A stretch of 64,000 bases of DNA from Antribacter soli (GCF_021568775.1 NZ_JAKGSG010000036.1:1-64000), one strand, 5' to 3'. Positions 11,632-20,695 are shown, counted from the stretch's first letter. Made by a program: numbers and translations. Notes: generated by a model from the letters alone, not told the origin.

Positions 11632-11657
11632 AGGCTGCCACGTTGCCGTGACAGCCT
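11632..11657. terminator. Bidirectional hairpin between convergent DUF3093 and DUF4193 genes
   Basis: AGGCTGCCACG (11632-11642) pairs with CGTGACAGCCT (11647-11657) with one mismatch and a 4-nt loop. It lies in the 93-bp gap between two convergent stop codons. Confidence 0.6.
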
Positions 11658-11680
11658 GGTCGTCGAGTTCGACGTGCGCG

Positions 11681-11980
11681 TCAGGCAGCGCACTCCGTGC
11701 AGATCTGCTGACCGTTGCGCTCGTACGCCAGCTGGCTGCGGTGGTGCACCAGGAAGCAGTTCGAACACGTGAACTCGTCGGCCTGCCGCGGCAGGACGCG
11801 AACGGACAGCTCCTCGCCGGAGAGGTCGGCGCCGGGCAGCTCGAAGCCTTCGGCCGCCTCGGTCTCGTCCTCGTCCACGACGCCCGAGCTCTTGTCGGAG
11901 CGACGGGCCTGAAGCTCCTGGATCGAGTCCTGCTCGACGTCCTCGTCGGTCTTGCGTGGGGCGTCGTAGTCGGTCGCCAT
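11681..11980 (-). CDS. DUF4193 zinc-ribbon-like protein
   Basis: The 99-aa acidic protein begins ATDYDAPRKTDED, the hallmark of DUF4193, and ends with a Cys-pair module: FTCSNCFLVHHRSQLA followed by QQICTECAA. The two CxxC pairs could bind one zinc. The ATG at 11980 has GGAG about 10 nt upstream, better than a GTG/TTG five codons earlier. The position next to suhB matches Rv2699c. Function unknown; small acidic zinc-ribbon proteins of this kind are often transcription- or ribosome-associated, but that is only a guess. Confidence 0.9.
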   Translation of the reverse strand: MATDYDAPRKTDEDVEQDSIQELQARRSDKSSGVVDEDETEAAEGFELPGADLSGEELSVRVLPRQADEFTCSNCFLVHHRSQLAYERNGQQICTECAA

Positions 11981-12323
11981 GTGCGGTAACTCCAAAAGAG
12001 GTTGGTGGTCGCGTCGGTACTGCGGGGTTCCCGGGAACTGACGCCGTCCCGAGCCGCGGCACGGGCAGCGCCGCTGGTACCTGCCCGGTGTGTACGCGCA
12101 GATAATGCACGCAGCCCCGGTTTTGTTCCCAGGTCGGCCAACGGATTGTGCACCAATTCCGTCAGGCGTGCGACACGTAGCCGTGTTACTCGCGTCACGT
12201 ACGACCTGACCTGCGAAGACACTTCTCGCGAGGGACAGCGGCCCTGGTTCGTTCGAGGCATGAAAGCGCGACCGTGTCAGAAAAAATTCGCCCCGTGACC
12301 TCGGCCTCGTGGCCGCCTGGGCG
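11981..12323. other. 343-bp intergenic region, upstream of DUF4193 and downstream of suhB
   Basis: This stretch is less GC-rich than its surroundings. It should hold the DUF4193 promoter, but I cannot place convincing -35/-10 boxes. A small inverted repeat ACACG-TAGC-CGTGT lies at 12173-12186. In M. tuberculosis a gene (Rv2700) sits at this place; no comparable protein is visible here. Confidence 0.4.
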
Positions 12324-13163
12324 TCAGCTGTCGCCGTCCGCCCCGGCTTCCTCGAGGACGGCGACGAGCGGCGCCACGACGTGGCCCGGCCCTACGACGG
12401 CCATCTCGCCGCCCGCGGGCCGGCCGCGCAGCCCGGTGACGACGGCACCCGCCTCCGAGGCGATGAGCTCGCCCGCGGCGAGGTCCCACGGGTTGAGCCC
12501 GCGCTCGTAGAACACGTCGAGCGTGCCCTCAGCGACCAGGCACAGGTCGATCGCGGCGGCCCCCAGCCGGCGGATGTCGCGAACCAGCGGCAGCACGGTG
12601 GTCAGGACGCGGGCCTGGTGGGCACGCCGTCCGGCGTCGTACCCGAAGCCCGTGCCCACGAGGCTGGTGGCGAGCGACGCGGGCGACCCGACGCGGACCG
12701 GCACGCCGTCGCGCGTGGCGCCCAGCCCGAGGCCCGCCGTCCAGGTGCGCCCGTCCACGACAGAGTGCACGCAGCCGGCCAGCACGGTCCACTCGCCCGG
12801 GACCGGCGGCCCGGCGACGACGGCGACGGACACCGCGTACGAGGCGATGCCGTAGAGGTAGTTCACGGTGCCGTCGATCGGGTCGAGGACCCAGGTGAGG
12901 CCGCTCGTGCCCGGCAGGTCGTCGCCCTCCTCGCCGAGGATCGCGTCGTCGGGCCGCTCCGCCGCGATCAGCGCCCGCAGCAGCTCCTCGGAGGCGCGGT
13001 CCATCGCGGTGACCGGGTCGACGTCGCTGGACTTCGTCCCCGCGACGACCACCGTGTCGGGCCGCTGCTCACGGATCAGGGCACCGGCGCTGGTGGCGAG
13101 GCGCTCGGCGAGGTCACGCAGGGCAGGGACGTCCGCGGCGTCTGCGGGGAGAAGTTCGGTCAC
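12324..13163 (-). CDS. suhB: Inositol monophosphatase family protein (SuhB-like)
   Basis: The 279-aa enzyme belongs to the Mg2+-dependent, Li+-sensitive phosphatase superfamily. Metal-binding motifs are present: GEEG, WVLDPIDGTVNYLYG (DPIDGT) and WDLAAGELIASEAGA. The likely substrate is inositol-1-phosphate, but related sugar phosphates or bisphosphates are possible. GTG at 13163 lies 2 nt after the stop of the TRIC gene, whose end provides GGGCAGG upstream, so the two are probably translationally coupled. The position corresponds to Rv2701c. Confidence 0.93.
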   Translation of the reverse strand: MTELLPADAADVPALRDLAERLATSAGALIREQRPDTVVVAGTKSSDVDPVTAMDRASEELLRALIAAERPDDAILGEEGDDLPGTSGLTWVLDPIDGTVNYLYGIASYAVSVAVVAGPPVPGEWTVLAGCVHSVVDGRTWTAGLGLGATRDGVPVRVGSPASLATSLVGTGFGYDAGRRAHQARVLTTVLPLVRDIRRLGAAAIDLCLVAEGTLDVFYERGLNPWDLAAGELIASEAGAVVTGLRGRPAGGEMAVVGPGHVVAPLVAVLEEAGADGDS

Positions 13164-13165
13164 AC

Positions 13166-13816
13166 CTACATCCTGCCCGAGCCGCCCGACCCCCACCGGC
13201 CCGTCCACCCCGGCGCCGCCGCGGGCACGACCCAGCCGCGCCACACCGACACCAGCCGGAACCCGAGCACGGCGACCACCACCGCCGCCTGGGTCGCCAC
13301 GGTGAGGGCGCCGGCCTGCCACAGCACCGCCGTGAGACCTGCCCCGACGATCGCGGGGATGGCGTAGAGCTGACGGTCGGCGAAGACGAGCGGTACCTCG
13401 CCCGTGAGCATGTCGCGCAGCACCCCGCCGCCGATCCCGGTCAGCACCCCGACCACGACCGACGCGAGCAGCCCGACCCCGTGGTCGAGGCCCTTCGTGG
13501 TGCCCTGCAGCACGAAGAAGGCGAGCGCCCCGGCGTCGAGCACGACGACGACGGTCCGCATCCGGGCCAGCCCCGGGTGCAGGAGGAAGATGACGAAGCC
13601 CGCGACGATCGCCGTCACGACGAGGCTCGGGTCAGCGATGCCGACCGGCGGGGTGGCACCGATGAGGACGTCGCGCAGGATGCCGCCGCCGAGGCCCGCG
13701 GCCCACGCGAGGACGAGCACGCCGAACACGTCGAACTTCTTGCGGACGGCGGCCAGCCCGCCCGACAGGGCGGAGAAGAAGACCCCGGCGATCTCGAGGA
13801 CGTCGTCGATCTGCAC
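13166..13816 (-). CDS. TRIC/UPF0126 family cation channel protein
   Basis: The 216-aa membrane protein has seven hydrophobic helices arranged as two triple-helix repeats. Each repeat carries the family Gly motif with a following Arg-Asp: GGGILRDVLIG and GGGVLRDMLTGEVP. This is the UPF0126 (YicG/YadS) family, the prokaryotic TRIC-type K+-permeable channels. GTG at 13816 starts QIDDVLEIAGVFF; no strong SD. It is coupled to suhB (2-nt spacing). Confidence 0.88.
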   Translation of the reverse strand: MQIDDVLEIAGVFFSALSGGLAAVRKKFDVFGVLVLAWAAGLGGGILRDVLIGATPPVGIADPSLVVTAIVAGFVIFLLHPGLARMRTVVVVLDAGALAFFVLQGTTKGLDHGVGLLASVVVGVLTGIGGGVLRDMLTGEVPLVFADRQLYAIPAIVGAGLTAVLWQAGALTVATQAAVVVAVLGFRLVSVWRGWVVPAAAPGWTGRWGSGGSGRM

Positions 13817-13993
13817 GGGGCCATCATGACCCGTCGAGCGCCCCGGCGGGCCGTCTCGGCCCCGGGCGGGGGCTCGGTATCATCACGCGGCACACCGACG
13901 CGCCTGCGCCCCCAGGCGGCGCCGGGATGGCAGGCTCGTCCCCAGCAGTGGGCGTGCCGCACGGCACGCGGGCCCCTTCGGAGGAGGCATGGC

Positions 13994-15190
13994 ATGGACG
14001 AGCTGGAGCTCGTGAGGCTGCACGAGGACGGTGAGCGCCTCGTCCTCACCGCGCCCGACGGGACCCAGAGCACCCTGCCGATCACCGACGCGCTGCGCGC
14101 CGCGGTGCGCGGCGACCGCCCGCGCATGGAAAACATCCGCGCTCACGAGGAGTCGACGCTGCGGCCGCGCGAGATCCAGGCGCGCCTGCGCGCCGGTGCC
14201 ACGTGCGAGGAGCTCGCCGCGGCGTCGGGCCTGCCGGTCGAGCACGTGCGCCGGTTCGAGTACCCCGTCATCGCGGAGCGCGACTACGCCATCAGCCGCG
14301 TCCGCGGCCGCGCCGTCATGTCCGACGCCGGTCCCGCCACCCTCGGCGAGGTCGCCGACTCGCGGCTCACCTCGCGCGGCGTGGCCCCCGAGGCCGCGGC
14401 GTGGACGGCGACGCGCGCCGGCAGCGCCCCGTGGATCGTGCGGGTCGCCTTCGAGACGGCGGACAAGCCCCGCACCGCCCGCTGGTCGTACGACCCGCGC
14501 GGCATGGTCGTCACCGCGCTGGACGACGAGGCCCGGTGGCTCGCGCTCCCGGAGGACGACGGCGGCATCGCGCTCGCGGGCGTGTCCGCGCTCTCGACCC
14601 GTCGCGCGCGACCCCCGGCACCCGCACCCGAGGCGGACGAGACGGACCTGCTCCTGGACGACCTGTCGGAGCGCCGCGGGCAGCGCCCGTCACGCGCCCG
14701 GGCCGGCCGCCCGCCCGACGAGGAGATGCTGGAGCTCGGCGACCTCACGCTCGCCGAGCTCGCCCCGCGCCGCGGGGCCGACGTCGACCGGGACGCGCCG
14801 GTGGAGGCCGAGGAGCCCGCGCCCGCCCAGCCGGAGGCCGAGCCCGCTGCCAGCGTGGTCGACCTCGGCGCCCGGCGCGGCGGCGGTCGCCCGGCGATGC
14901 CCGGGGTCGGCGCGCCGACGCCGGACCCCGCCCCCGCCGAGCCCCCTCGCGACGACGTCCCCGCCCTGGAGTGGGACGGGCCGAGCCGCTGGGAGATCCC
15001 GGAGCCGGAGGCCCCGGCCCCCGCGCCCGTACCCGTGCCGGCACCTGCTCGGTCTGCCCCGGGCAGCGAGGACGACGCTGCGAAGGCGACGCCCGCCGCC
15101 AAGCCCGCGACGCGGCGCAGCACGCGCAAGGGCCGGGCGCAGGTGCCGAGCTGGGACGAGATCGTCTTCGGGGCGCGCCCCGAGAGCTGA
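13994..15190 (+). CDS. sepH: Septation protein SepH (DUF3071)
   Basis: SepH of actinobacteria promotes FtsZ assembly at division septa. This 398-aa protein has the conserved N-terminal DUF3071 domain (about 1-175): MDELELVRLHEDGERLVL, an HTH-like segment ATCEELAAASGLPVEHVRRF and RDYAISRVRG. A long Pro/Ala/Glu-rich disordered linker follows. It ends in the short conserved C-terminal helix region VPSWDEIVFGARPE. ATG at 13994 has GGAGG 7 nt upstream; another ATG at 13989 is out of frame. Confidence 0.95.
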   Translation: MDELELVRLHEDGERLVLTAPDGTQSTLPITDALRAAVRGDRPRMENIRAHEESTLRPREIQARLRAGATCEELAAASGLPVEHVRRFEYPVIAERDYAISRVRGRAVMSDAGPATLGEVADSRLTSRGVAPEAAAWTATRAGSAPWIVRVAFETADKPRTARWSYDPRGMVVTALDDEARWLALPEDDGGIALAGVSALSTRRARPPAPAPEADETDLLLDDLSERRGQRPSRARAGRPPDEEMLELGDLTLAELAPRRGADVDRDAPVEAEEPAPAQPEAEPAASVVDLGARRGGGRPAMPGVGAPTPDPAPAEPPRDDVPALEWDGPSRWEIPEPEAPAPAPVPVPAPARSAPGSEDDAAKATPAAKPATRRSTRKGRAQVPSWDEIVFGARPES

Positions 15191-15196
15191 GCCGCG

Positions 15197-17098
15197 CTAG
15201 GAATCACGGGACGAGATCCACGGACCCGTCCCCTCCGACGCGTCGAGCACGCCTGCCTCGAGCCAGCGAAGACGGCCGTCCAGCACCGCCCGGGCCAGGC
15301 CGGCGTCGGTCCGGTCCGTGGGCGCGCTCAACCTGCGGAAGTCCTCGCCCACCCGCAGGCGGGCCTGCTCGCAGAAGGCGTCCGCGAGCCGGACGGCGTC
15401 GGCGCCCGTGGTCGGGTCCTGGTGCCGCATCGCCTCGGCCCGCACGCAGACCGCGGACATGGCGAAGAGCTCCGCGCCGATGTCGACGATGCGTCCGAGC
15501 AGCACCTGCTTGCGGTCGAGGCGTGCCTGCCAGCGAGCCATCGCGTAGAAGGTTCGCCGGGCGAGCGCGCGGGAGGACCGTTCCACGAAGCGCAGGTGCC
15601 GGGCGAGCCGCCCGAACTCGCCGTACGCGCCGGGCCGTACCCCCTGGCCGGCCACGAGCGTCGGCAGCCACCGCGCGTAGAACCCGCTCGCGCCGAGCGC
15701 CGCGCGGGCCTTGGCGCGCAGGTCGGCGTCCCGCGAGGCGAGGTCTCCGGCGGCGTTCAGGTGCACGTCGACCGCCTCGCGGGCGATCAGCAGCCGCATG
15801 ATCTCCGACGAACCCTCGAAGATCCGGTTGATCCGCATGTCCCTCAGCACCTGCTCCGCGGGCACGGCGCGCTCACCGCGCGCGGCGAGGGAGTCCGCCG
15901 TCTCGAAGCCGCGGCCCCCGCGGATCTGGACCAGCTCGTCGGCGACCCGGTACCCCATCTCGCTCGACCACAGCTTCGCCAGAGCCGCCTCGATCCGGAC
16001 GTCCTTCTGGCCGGCGTCGGCGAGGGCCGCTGAGAGCTCGAAGACGGACTCGAGGGCGAAGCTCGTCGCCGCGATGAACGACAGCTTCGCGCCGACCGCC
16101 TCGTGCTGCCCGATCGGGCGGCCCCACTGGACCCGGTGCGTCGACCACTGACGGGCGATGCCCAGCGCCCACTTTCCCGCACCCGCGCAGATCGCTGGGA
16201 TGGACAGCCGGCCGGTGTTGAGCGTGGTGAGCGCGATCTTCAAGCCCTGGCCCTCGCGGCCGACCCGGTTCGCGGCCGGCACCCGCACCCCCCGGAACCG
16301 CGTGACGCCGTTCTCCATGCCGCGCAGCCCCATGAAGCGGTTGCGGTGCTCCACGGTGATCCCGGGTGTGCCGGCCTCGACCACGAACGCGGTGATGCCC
16401 CCGTCGCCGCCCTTGTGCGGTGGCACGACCGCCATGACGACGAGCAGCTCGGCGATCGGCCCGTTCGTCGTCCAGAGCTTGACGCCGTCCAGGACGTAGG
16501 CCGAGCCGTCCTCCGTCGGGGTCGCGGTGGCGCTCATCCGCGCCGGGTCGGAGCCGACGTCGGGCTCCGTGAGCAGGAAGGCCGAGACGGCCCCCGCGGC
16601 GCACCTGGGGAGGTACTCCTGCTTCTGCTCCGGGGTGCCGAACATCCGCACGGGCTCCGGCACCCCGATCGACTGGTGAGCCGACAGCAGCGCCCCGAGG
16701 CTCGGGTGGACCGAGCTGATCAGCATCAGTGCCCGGCCGTAGTCGACGAGAGACAGGCCGAGGCCGCCGTACTCCCGGGGGATCTTCATGCCGAAGGCGC
16801 CGATCCGGCGCAGGTCCGCCATCACCTCGTCGGGGACGTGGTCCTCGCGCTCGATCCGGGACCCGTCGATCGCCCGGCAGACCGCGGTCAGCGCTTCGAG
16901 GAACTCCCGTCCCCGCGCTGCGGCCCCGGGCTCCGGCACCGGGTACGGATGGATCAGCCCGAGATCGAAGGAGCCGAGGTAGAGGCCCTTGGCGAAGCTC
17001 GGACGCACCCAATGCGTCTCACGGGCGGCCTCGGCGACCTTCCGGGCCTCACGCTCGCCCTGTGTTGTCGTGGACCGGTGCACGGCGTCGTCGATCAT
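15197..17098 (-). CDS. Long acyl-CoA dehydrogenase (VLCAD/FadE-like)
   Basis: The 633-aa protein is longer than typical 380-400-aa acyl-CoA dehydrogenases and carries an extra C-terminal helical domain (about 450-630), as in very-long-chain ACADs. The core is complete: FAD/substrate motifs AFLLTEPDVGSDPA and KLWTTNGPIAELLVV, a middle beta domain, and the C-terminal QIRGGRGFETADSL and INRIFEGSSEIMRLLIAREA (the Glu of FEGSSEI is the expected base region). ATG at 17098 has GGGAGGA 8 nt upstream. It is convergent with sepH and 158 bp from tdk. Chain-length preference is inferred only from architecture. Confidence 0.9.
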   Translation of the reverse strand: MIDDAVHRSTTTQGEREARKVAEAARETHWVRPSFAKGLYLGSFDLGLIHPYPVPEPGAAARGREFLEALTAVCRAIDGSRIEREDHVPDEVMADLRRIGAFGMKIPREYGGLGLSLVDYGRALMLISSVHPSLGALLSAHQSIGVPEPVRMFGTPEQKQEYLPRCAAGAVSAFLLTEPDVGSDPARMSATATPTEDGSAYVLDGVKLWTTNGPIAELLVVMAVVPPHKGGDGGITAFVVEAGTPGITVEHRNRFMGLRGMENGVTRFRGVRVPAANRVGREGQGLKIALTTLNTGRLSIPAICAGAGKWALGIARQWSTHRVQWGRPIGQHEAVGAKLSFIAATSFALESVFELSAALADAGQKDVRIEAALAKLWSSEMGYRVADELVQIRGGRGFETADSLAARGERAVPAEQVLRDMRINRIFEGSSEIMRLLIAREAVDVHLNAAGDLASRDADLRAKARAALGASGFYARWLPTLVAGQGVRPGAYGEFGRLARHLRFVERSSRALARRTFYAMARWQARLDRKQVLLGRIVDIGAELFAMSAVCVRAEAMRHQDPTTGADAVRLADAFCEQARLRVGEDFRRLSAPTDRTDAGLARAVLDGRLRWLEAGVLDASEGTGPWISSRDS

Positions 17099-17256
17099 GA
17101 GAGATCCTCCCGGCGGGGGCCAGCGCGGAACGGGCCTGCCGCTCGCCATCGATGCGACCCCGCGCTGACCGACGTCTGCCATGGTAGGCGCGCGGCCGGA
17201 CCTGCGCCCGCTCGCCACGCCGGCTCACCCGCCGGATCGAGCAGCGGGGATCATCG

Positions 17257-17904
17257 CTAGGCCCAGAGGGCCTCGTCGTCCGGGGAGCTGCGGCGGCGCG
17301 ACGTGTCCGCCGTCATGCGCCGCATGTGGTGGCGCCGGCACAGCACCTCGTACGCGACCTGCGCCGGGGCGCCGTTCGCGATGTCGCCGATGACGACCTG
17401 CTCCCCCTCGACCACCATGATGCCGCCGACGGTGCGCGCGTTGTGCGTGGCGCGGGCCCCGCACCAGCACAGGGACTGCACCTGGAGCACCTCGATGCGG
17501 TCCGCGAGCTCGATGAGGCGCGCCGAGCCGGGGAAGAGGCGGGTGCGGAAGTCGGTGGTGATGCCGAACGCGAAGACGTCGACCTCCATCTCGTCGACCA
17601 GGCGGGCGAGCTGCTCCACCTGGTCCGGCGAGTAGAACTGGGCCTCGTCGCACACGACATGGTCGACGGCGCGACCGGCGCGGTGCTCCGCGCCGACCTC
17701 CGCCCAGAAGTCCGTGCCGTCCGTGACCTCGCGAGCCCCGACCTCGAGCCCCAGGCGCGACGACAGGCGTGCGGCGCCTGCGCGGTCCCCCCTGGTGTAG
17801 ATGAGGCCGCTGCGCCCGCGGACGCCGTAGTTGTGGTCCATCTGGAGGGCGAGCGTGGACTTGCCGGAGTCCATCGTGCCGGAGAAGAAGACGAGCTCAG
17901 CCAC
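17257..17904 (-). CDS. tdk: Thymidine kinase (type II)
   Basis: The enzyme phosphorylates thymidine to dTMP in pyrimidine salvage. The 215-aa protein has Walker A at residues 9-17 (GTMDSGKST), the catalytic region VVCDEAQFYSPDQV (the Glu is the expected general base), and a zinc-binding C-terminal lasso domain with CWCG and CRRHH providing ligands. This is the TK1-like class. GTG at 17904 has GAGGAGG 7 nt upstream. It is 9 bp downstream of the phosphodiesterase gene and probably in one operon with it and DUF5998. Confidence 0.95.
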   Translation of the reverse strand: MAELVFFSGTMDSGKSTLALQMDHNYGVRGRSGLIYTRGDRAGAARLSSRLGLEVGAREVTDGTDFWAEVGAEHRAGRAVDHVVCDEAQFYSPDQVEQLARLVDEMEVDVFAFGITTDFRTRLFPGSARLIELADRIEVLQVQSLCWCGARATHNARTVGGIMVVEGEQVVIGDIANGAPAQVAYEVLCRRHHMRRMTADTSRRRSSPDDEALWA

Positions 17905-17913
17905 GGCGCCTCC

Positions 17914-19113
17914 TCACGCGACGACGGTCAGCAGGGGCACGAGCATCTCGTGCGGCGTGAACGACCCGTGCACCCCCGGCAGGGCCCGCGCCTCCGCGGA
18001 GTGGACCCGCGAGTCGACGACGGTGGCGCGGCCCGTCATCGCGACGACGACGTCGCCGAGCACGGGAAGCACGTGGTCCGCGACGGGACCGAACCAGCCC
18101 TGCGCCACCGCCACGTCGCGCGTGGCGACGACGGCGTGGTCACCGAGGCGGGCGGTCCAGCGGGCGGCGATGTCGCCCGGATCCACGCCGGGCAGCGCGT
18201 ACAGGTGCAGCGCCCGCGGCTCGCCGCCGGTGAGGGCGACGCCGGCACCGAGCTCGGCGTCGGTCGCGACGTCCCACTGCTGGGAGAGGTCGGCCTGGAC
18301 CTGGCCGTGGTCGGCCGTGACCAGGACGAGCGTGCCGCGCGGGACCGACCGGGTCAGCCTGCGCAGCTCGCGGTCCGCGGCCTCGAGGGCGTCGCCCCAC
18401 TGCCAGGACTCCCACCCGTGCTTGTGGCCGGTGCGGTCCACCTCGTCCCAGTACAGGTGGGCCAGTCCCGGGGTGCGCAGCGCGGTCGCGACGGCGTCGA
18501 CCGCGTCCTCCAGGCCGCGCGACGGGACGTACGTCGCCCCGCGCTGCGTGGCCCGCGTCAGGCCCGTGCCCTCGAACCGCGACTTGCCGTGGCTCGTGAC
18601 CCGCACGCCCGCGGCCGCGAGCGACTCGCTGACGGTGGGCTCGCGCTGGACGTCGTCCGGGTCGCCCGCGCCGTTCCACTGCACCATCCAGGCGAGGCCG
18701 CCCGTCGCGGGGTTGCGCTGCGTGTACCCCACCAGGCCCGTGCGGCCCGGCGAGGTGCCCGTGCCGAGCACCGACAGCGCGGCCGCCGTCGTGCTCGGGA
18801 AGGTCGTGGTGAGCTCGCTGCCCCCGGCGAGCAGGCCGCGCAGGAAGGGGGCATGACCGCCGCGCTCGGCGAGGTTGCGCAGGCCGAGGCCGTCGACCAG
18901 GACGACCACGACCCGGTCCACCTGCGGGAGTCCGAACGCGTCGCGCGCGTGCCGCGCGTCGATGCCCGTGCTCGTCGTGAGGTCGTGGCCCAGCGCGCCC
19001 GCGGCGGCGGGCAGGACGCCGGCCAGGCTGCCGGTGTCGTAACGGGGGGCGACGAGGTCGCCGCGGAGCAGCGTGCCCGTGCTGGGGGTCTCGGGGGCGG
19101 TGCCGGCCGTCAT
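17914..19113 (-). CDS. Alkaline-phosphatase-superfamily nucleotide pyrophosphatase/phosphodiesterase
   Basis: The 399-aa protein has the metal-dependent phosphodiesterase core: VVVVLVDGLGLRNL (first metal Asp), nucleophile region TTTFPSTTAAALSVLGTG (Thr/Ser nucleophile), YWDEVDRTGHKHG and VTADHGQ (metal ligands). It has no signal peptide, so a cytoplasmic location is likely. The substrate is unknown; the family includes nucleotide pyrophosphatases and type I phosphodiesterases. The ATG at 19113 overlaps the DUF5998 stop (ATGA). Confidence 0.88.
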   Translation of the reverse strand: MTAGTAPETPSTGTLLRGDLVAPRYDTGSLAGVLPAAAGALGHDLTTSTGIDARHARDAFGLPQVDRVVVVLVDGLGLRNLAERGGHAPFLRGLLAGGSELTTTFPSTTAAALSVLGTGTSPGRTGLVGYTQRNPATGGLAWMVQWNGAGDPDDVQREPTVSESLAAAGVRVTSHGKSRFEGTGLTRATQRGATYVPSRGLEDAVDAVATALRTPGLAHLYWDEVDRTGHKHGWESWQWGDALEAADRELRRLTRSVPRGTLVLVTADHGQVQADLSQQWDVATDAELGAGVALTGGEPRALHLYALPGVDPGDIAARWTARLGDHAVVATRDVAVAQGWFGPVADHVLPVLGDVVVAMTGRATVVDSRVHSAEARALPGVHGSFTPHEMLVPLLTVVA

Positions 19114-19691
19114 GCAGCGGTGGCCCGCGACAACGCCCGGGCGAACGCGACGGCCGCACGGACGGCGTCGGCGCCCTCGGCGGCGCTGGACACGCGCACC
19201 ACCACGTCGTCGGGCGTGAGCTGGCCGGTGAGGCCGTGGTCCGCGTCGCACGTCGGGTCCGGGCAGGACGCCGGCTCCAGGTCGATCCGCGACACGGCGC
19301 CCCAGCCGATCGCGAGCGTCACCTCGCGGGCGCCCTCACCCGACGGGTGGCGCTCCGGCTCCGACACGATGTGCGTCACGGCGACCGAGCGGATCTCCCG
19401 CAGCGCGACGGACTCCGTCGTCGCGGCGGCCTGGCCCGTGTGCTGGTTGTCGCCGTCCGCGGGCGCGTCGTCCACATGGGCGGTCACGAGACGCGTCGGC
19501 GTCAGCACCAGGACCGTGAGGTGCCGGCGCACCTCCGAGTCGAACGTGGTCTCCGGCTGGACCAGGTGTGCCACGACCTCCTCGTCGGCGAGGGCGATGT
19601 CGATCACGTCTGCGACCAGGTCCGGGTAGTACCCGGCCCGGTGCAGCTGGGCGGTCAGGTCGTGACGGGATGCGGAGACGGCGTGAGGCAC
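19110..19691 (-). CDS. DUF5998 family protein
   Basis: The 193-aa protein begins with a helical N-terminus (RHDLTAQLHRAGYYPDLVADV), followed by a beta-rich domain (VLVLTPTRLVTAHVDD) resembling a PH-like fold, and contains SCPDPTCDADHG with two cysteines. I assign it to DUF5998 from memory of this pattern and its coupling to the phosphodiesterase gene, which it overlaps by ATGA. No enzymatic motif is evident. The start GTG at 19691 lacks a clear SD. Confidence 0.75.
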   Translation of the reverse strand: MPHAVSASRHDLTAQLHRAGYYPDLVADVIDIALADEEVVAHLVQPETTFDSEVRRHLTVLVLTPTRLVTAHVDDAPADGDNQHTGQAAATTESVALREIRSVAVTHIVSEPERHPSGEGAREVTLAIGWGAVSRIDLEPASCPDPTCDADHGLTGQLTPDDVVVRVSSAAEGADAVRAAVAFARALSRATAA

Positions 19692-19744
19692 CCGGGCATT
19701 GTCCCACCTGCCGCGGGCGCGGGGCTACTCACGCGGGTGTGCGA

Positions 19745-20614
19745 TCAGCGGGCCGCCGGCGCCACGAAGGTGCGGAACCGTTCGGCAGGGGCCGACAGCG
19801 GGTGATCGGTCCGCCAGGTGAGGCCGATCGTGCGACGCGCGCCGGGCACGGCGATGGGGACGCCCACGGTGCCGGACTGACCCGCGAACGGCTCGGGCAC
19901 GACGGCGACGCCCAGGCCGGCCGCAACGAGGCCTTCGATGGTCGCCAGGTCCTGGCTCTCGAACGAGATGGTCGGCGTCACCTGAGCCTCCCGCAGCAGC
20001 GAGTCGACCAGCGAGCGGAAGCCGAAGCCGACCGGCGTGGTGACGAGCTCCTCGCCGGCCAGCTCCCCGAGCGAGACCGACTCCCGGCCCCTCAGCCGGT
20101 GCCCCGGCGGCACGGCGAGCACCAGCCGCTCCTCCTGCAGCGGATGCCAGCCGTGCTCCCCCGGCGGCCGCACCGAGGTGATCGCGAGGTCGACGACGCC
20201 CCGGGTGAGGTCCCGGACGATCTCGTGCGCCGGCTCCTGACGCAGCAGGACCCGGACCCGTGGGGCGTGCCCGTGGAAGGAGCGCAGCACGCGCGGGACC
20301 AGGGAGGTCGCGATGGAGTCGAGGAACGCGAGGCGCACGACGCCGGTGTCCGGGTCGAGGACGCCCGCGAGGTCGGCAAGGAGCCGGTCGTGGCGCGCGG
20401 TGAGGTCGCGGGCAGCGGCCACGACGAGCTCCCCGGTCGGAGTGAGGTGCACGCCGTCCGAGGCTCGCTCGAAGACCCGGGCTCCGAGCTCTGCCTCGAC
20501 ACGCGCCAGGGCGCGCGACAGCGTGGGCTGGGTCGTGCCGAGGATCGCCGCCGTGTCGGTGACGTGCCGATGGTCGGCGAGCGCGACCATCCAGGAGAGA
20601 TCGCGGAGCAGCAC
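19745..20614 (-). CDS. LysR-family transcriptional regulator
   Basis: The 289-aa protein has the LysR N-terminal winged helix (residues 1-60: RDLSWMVALADHRHVTDTA, then LGTTQPTLSRALARVE) and a periplasmic-binding-protein-like effector domain (about 85-289). GTG at 20614 has GGTGGAG 5 nt upstream; ATG at 20638 is an alternative. It is divergent from an MFS transporter gene, the classic arrangement in which a LysR protein controls its neighbour and itself. The inducer is unknown. Confidence 0.93.
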   Translation of the reverse strand: MLLRDLSWMVALADHRHVTDTAAILGTTQPTLSRALARVEAELGARVFERASDGVHLTPTGELVVAAARDLTARHDRLLADLAGVLDPDTGVVRLAFLDSIATSLVPRVLRSFHGHAPRVRVLLRQEPAHEIVRDLTRGVVDLAITSVRPPGEHGWHPLQEERLVLAVPPGHRLRGRESVSLGELAGEELVTTPVGFGFRSLVDSLLREAQVTPTISFESQDLATIEGLVAAGLGVAVVPEPFAGQSGTVGVPIAVPGARRTIGLTWRTDHPLSAPAERFRTFVAPAAR

Positions 20615-20632
20615 GTCTCCACCATACGTAGC

Positions 20633-20671
20633 ACGCATCGAGATTGGCACCACGGCGCATTGGACGCATCG
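20633..20671. promoter_or_regulatory. Direct repeat in the lysR/MFS divergent region
   Basis: ACGCATCG occurs at 20633-20640 and again at 20664-20671, exactly 31 bp apart (three helical turns). An ATTGG pentamer also recurs between the repeats. The site lies between the divergent lysR and MFS genes, where a LysR protein would bind. No perfect T-N11-A palindrome was found. Confidence 0.35.
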
Positions 20672-20695
20672 CGCGGCAGCTCCCAGAGTGGAGGG

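Noticed and set aside
12002..12298. 98-codon open frame in the DUF4193-suhB gap, as a possible Rv2700-like gene
   Set aside because: No membrane segment or Cei-like features, Arg-rich shadow composition and no SD.
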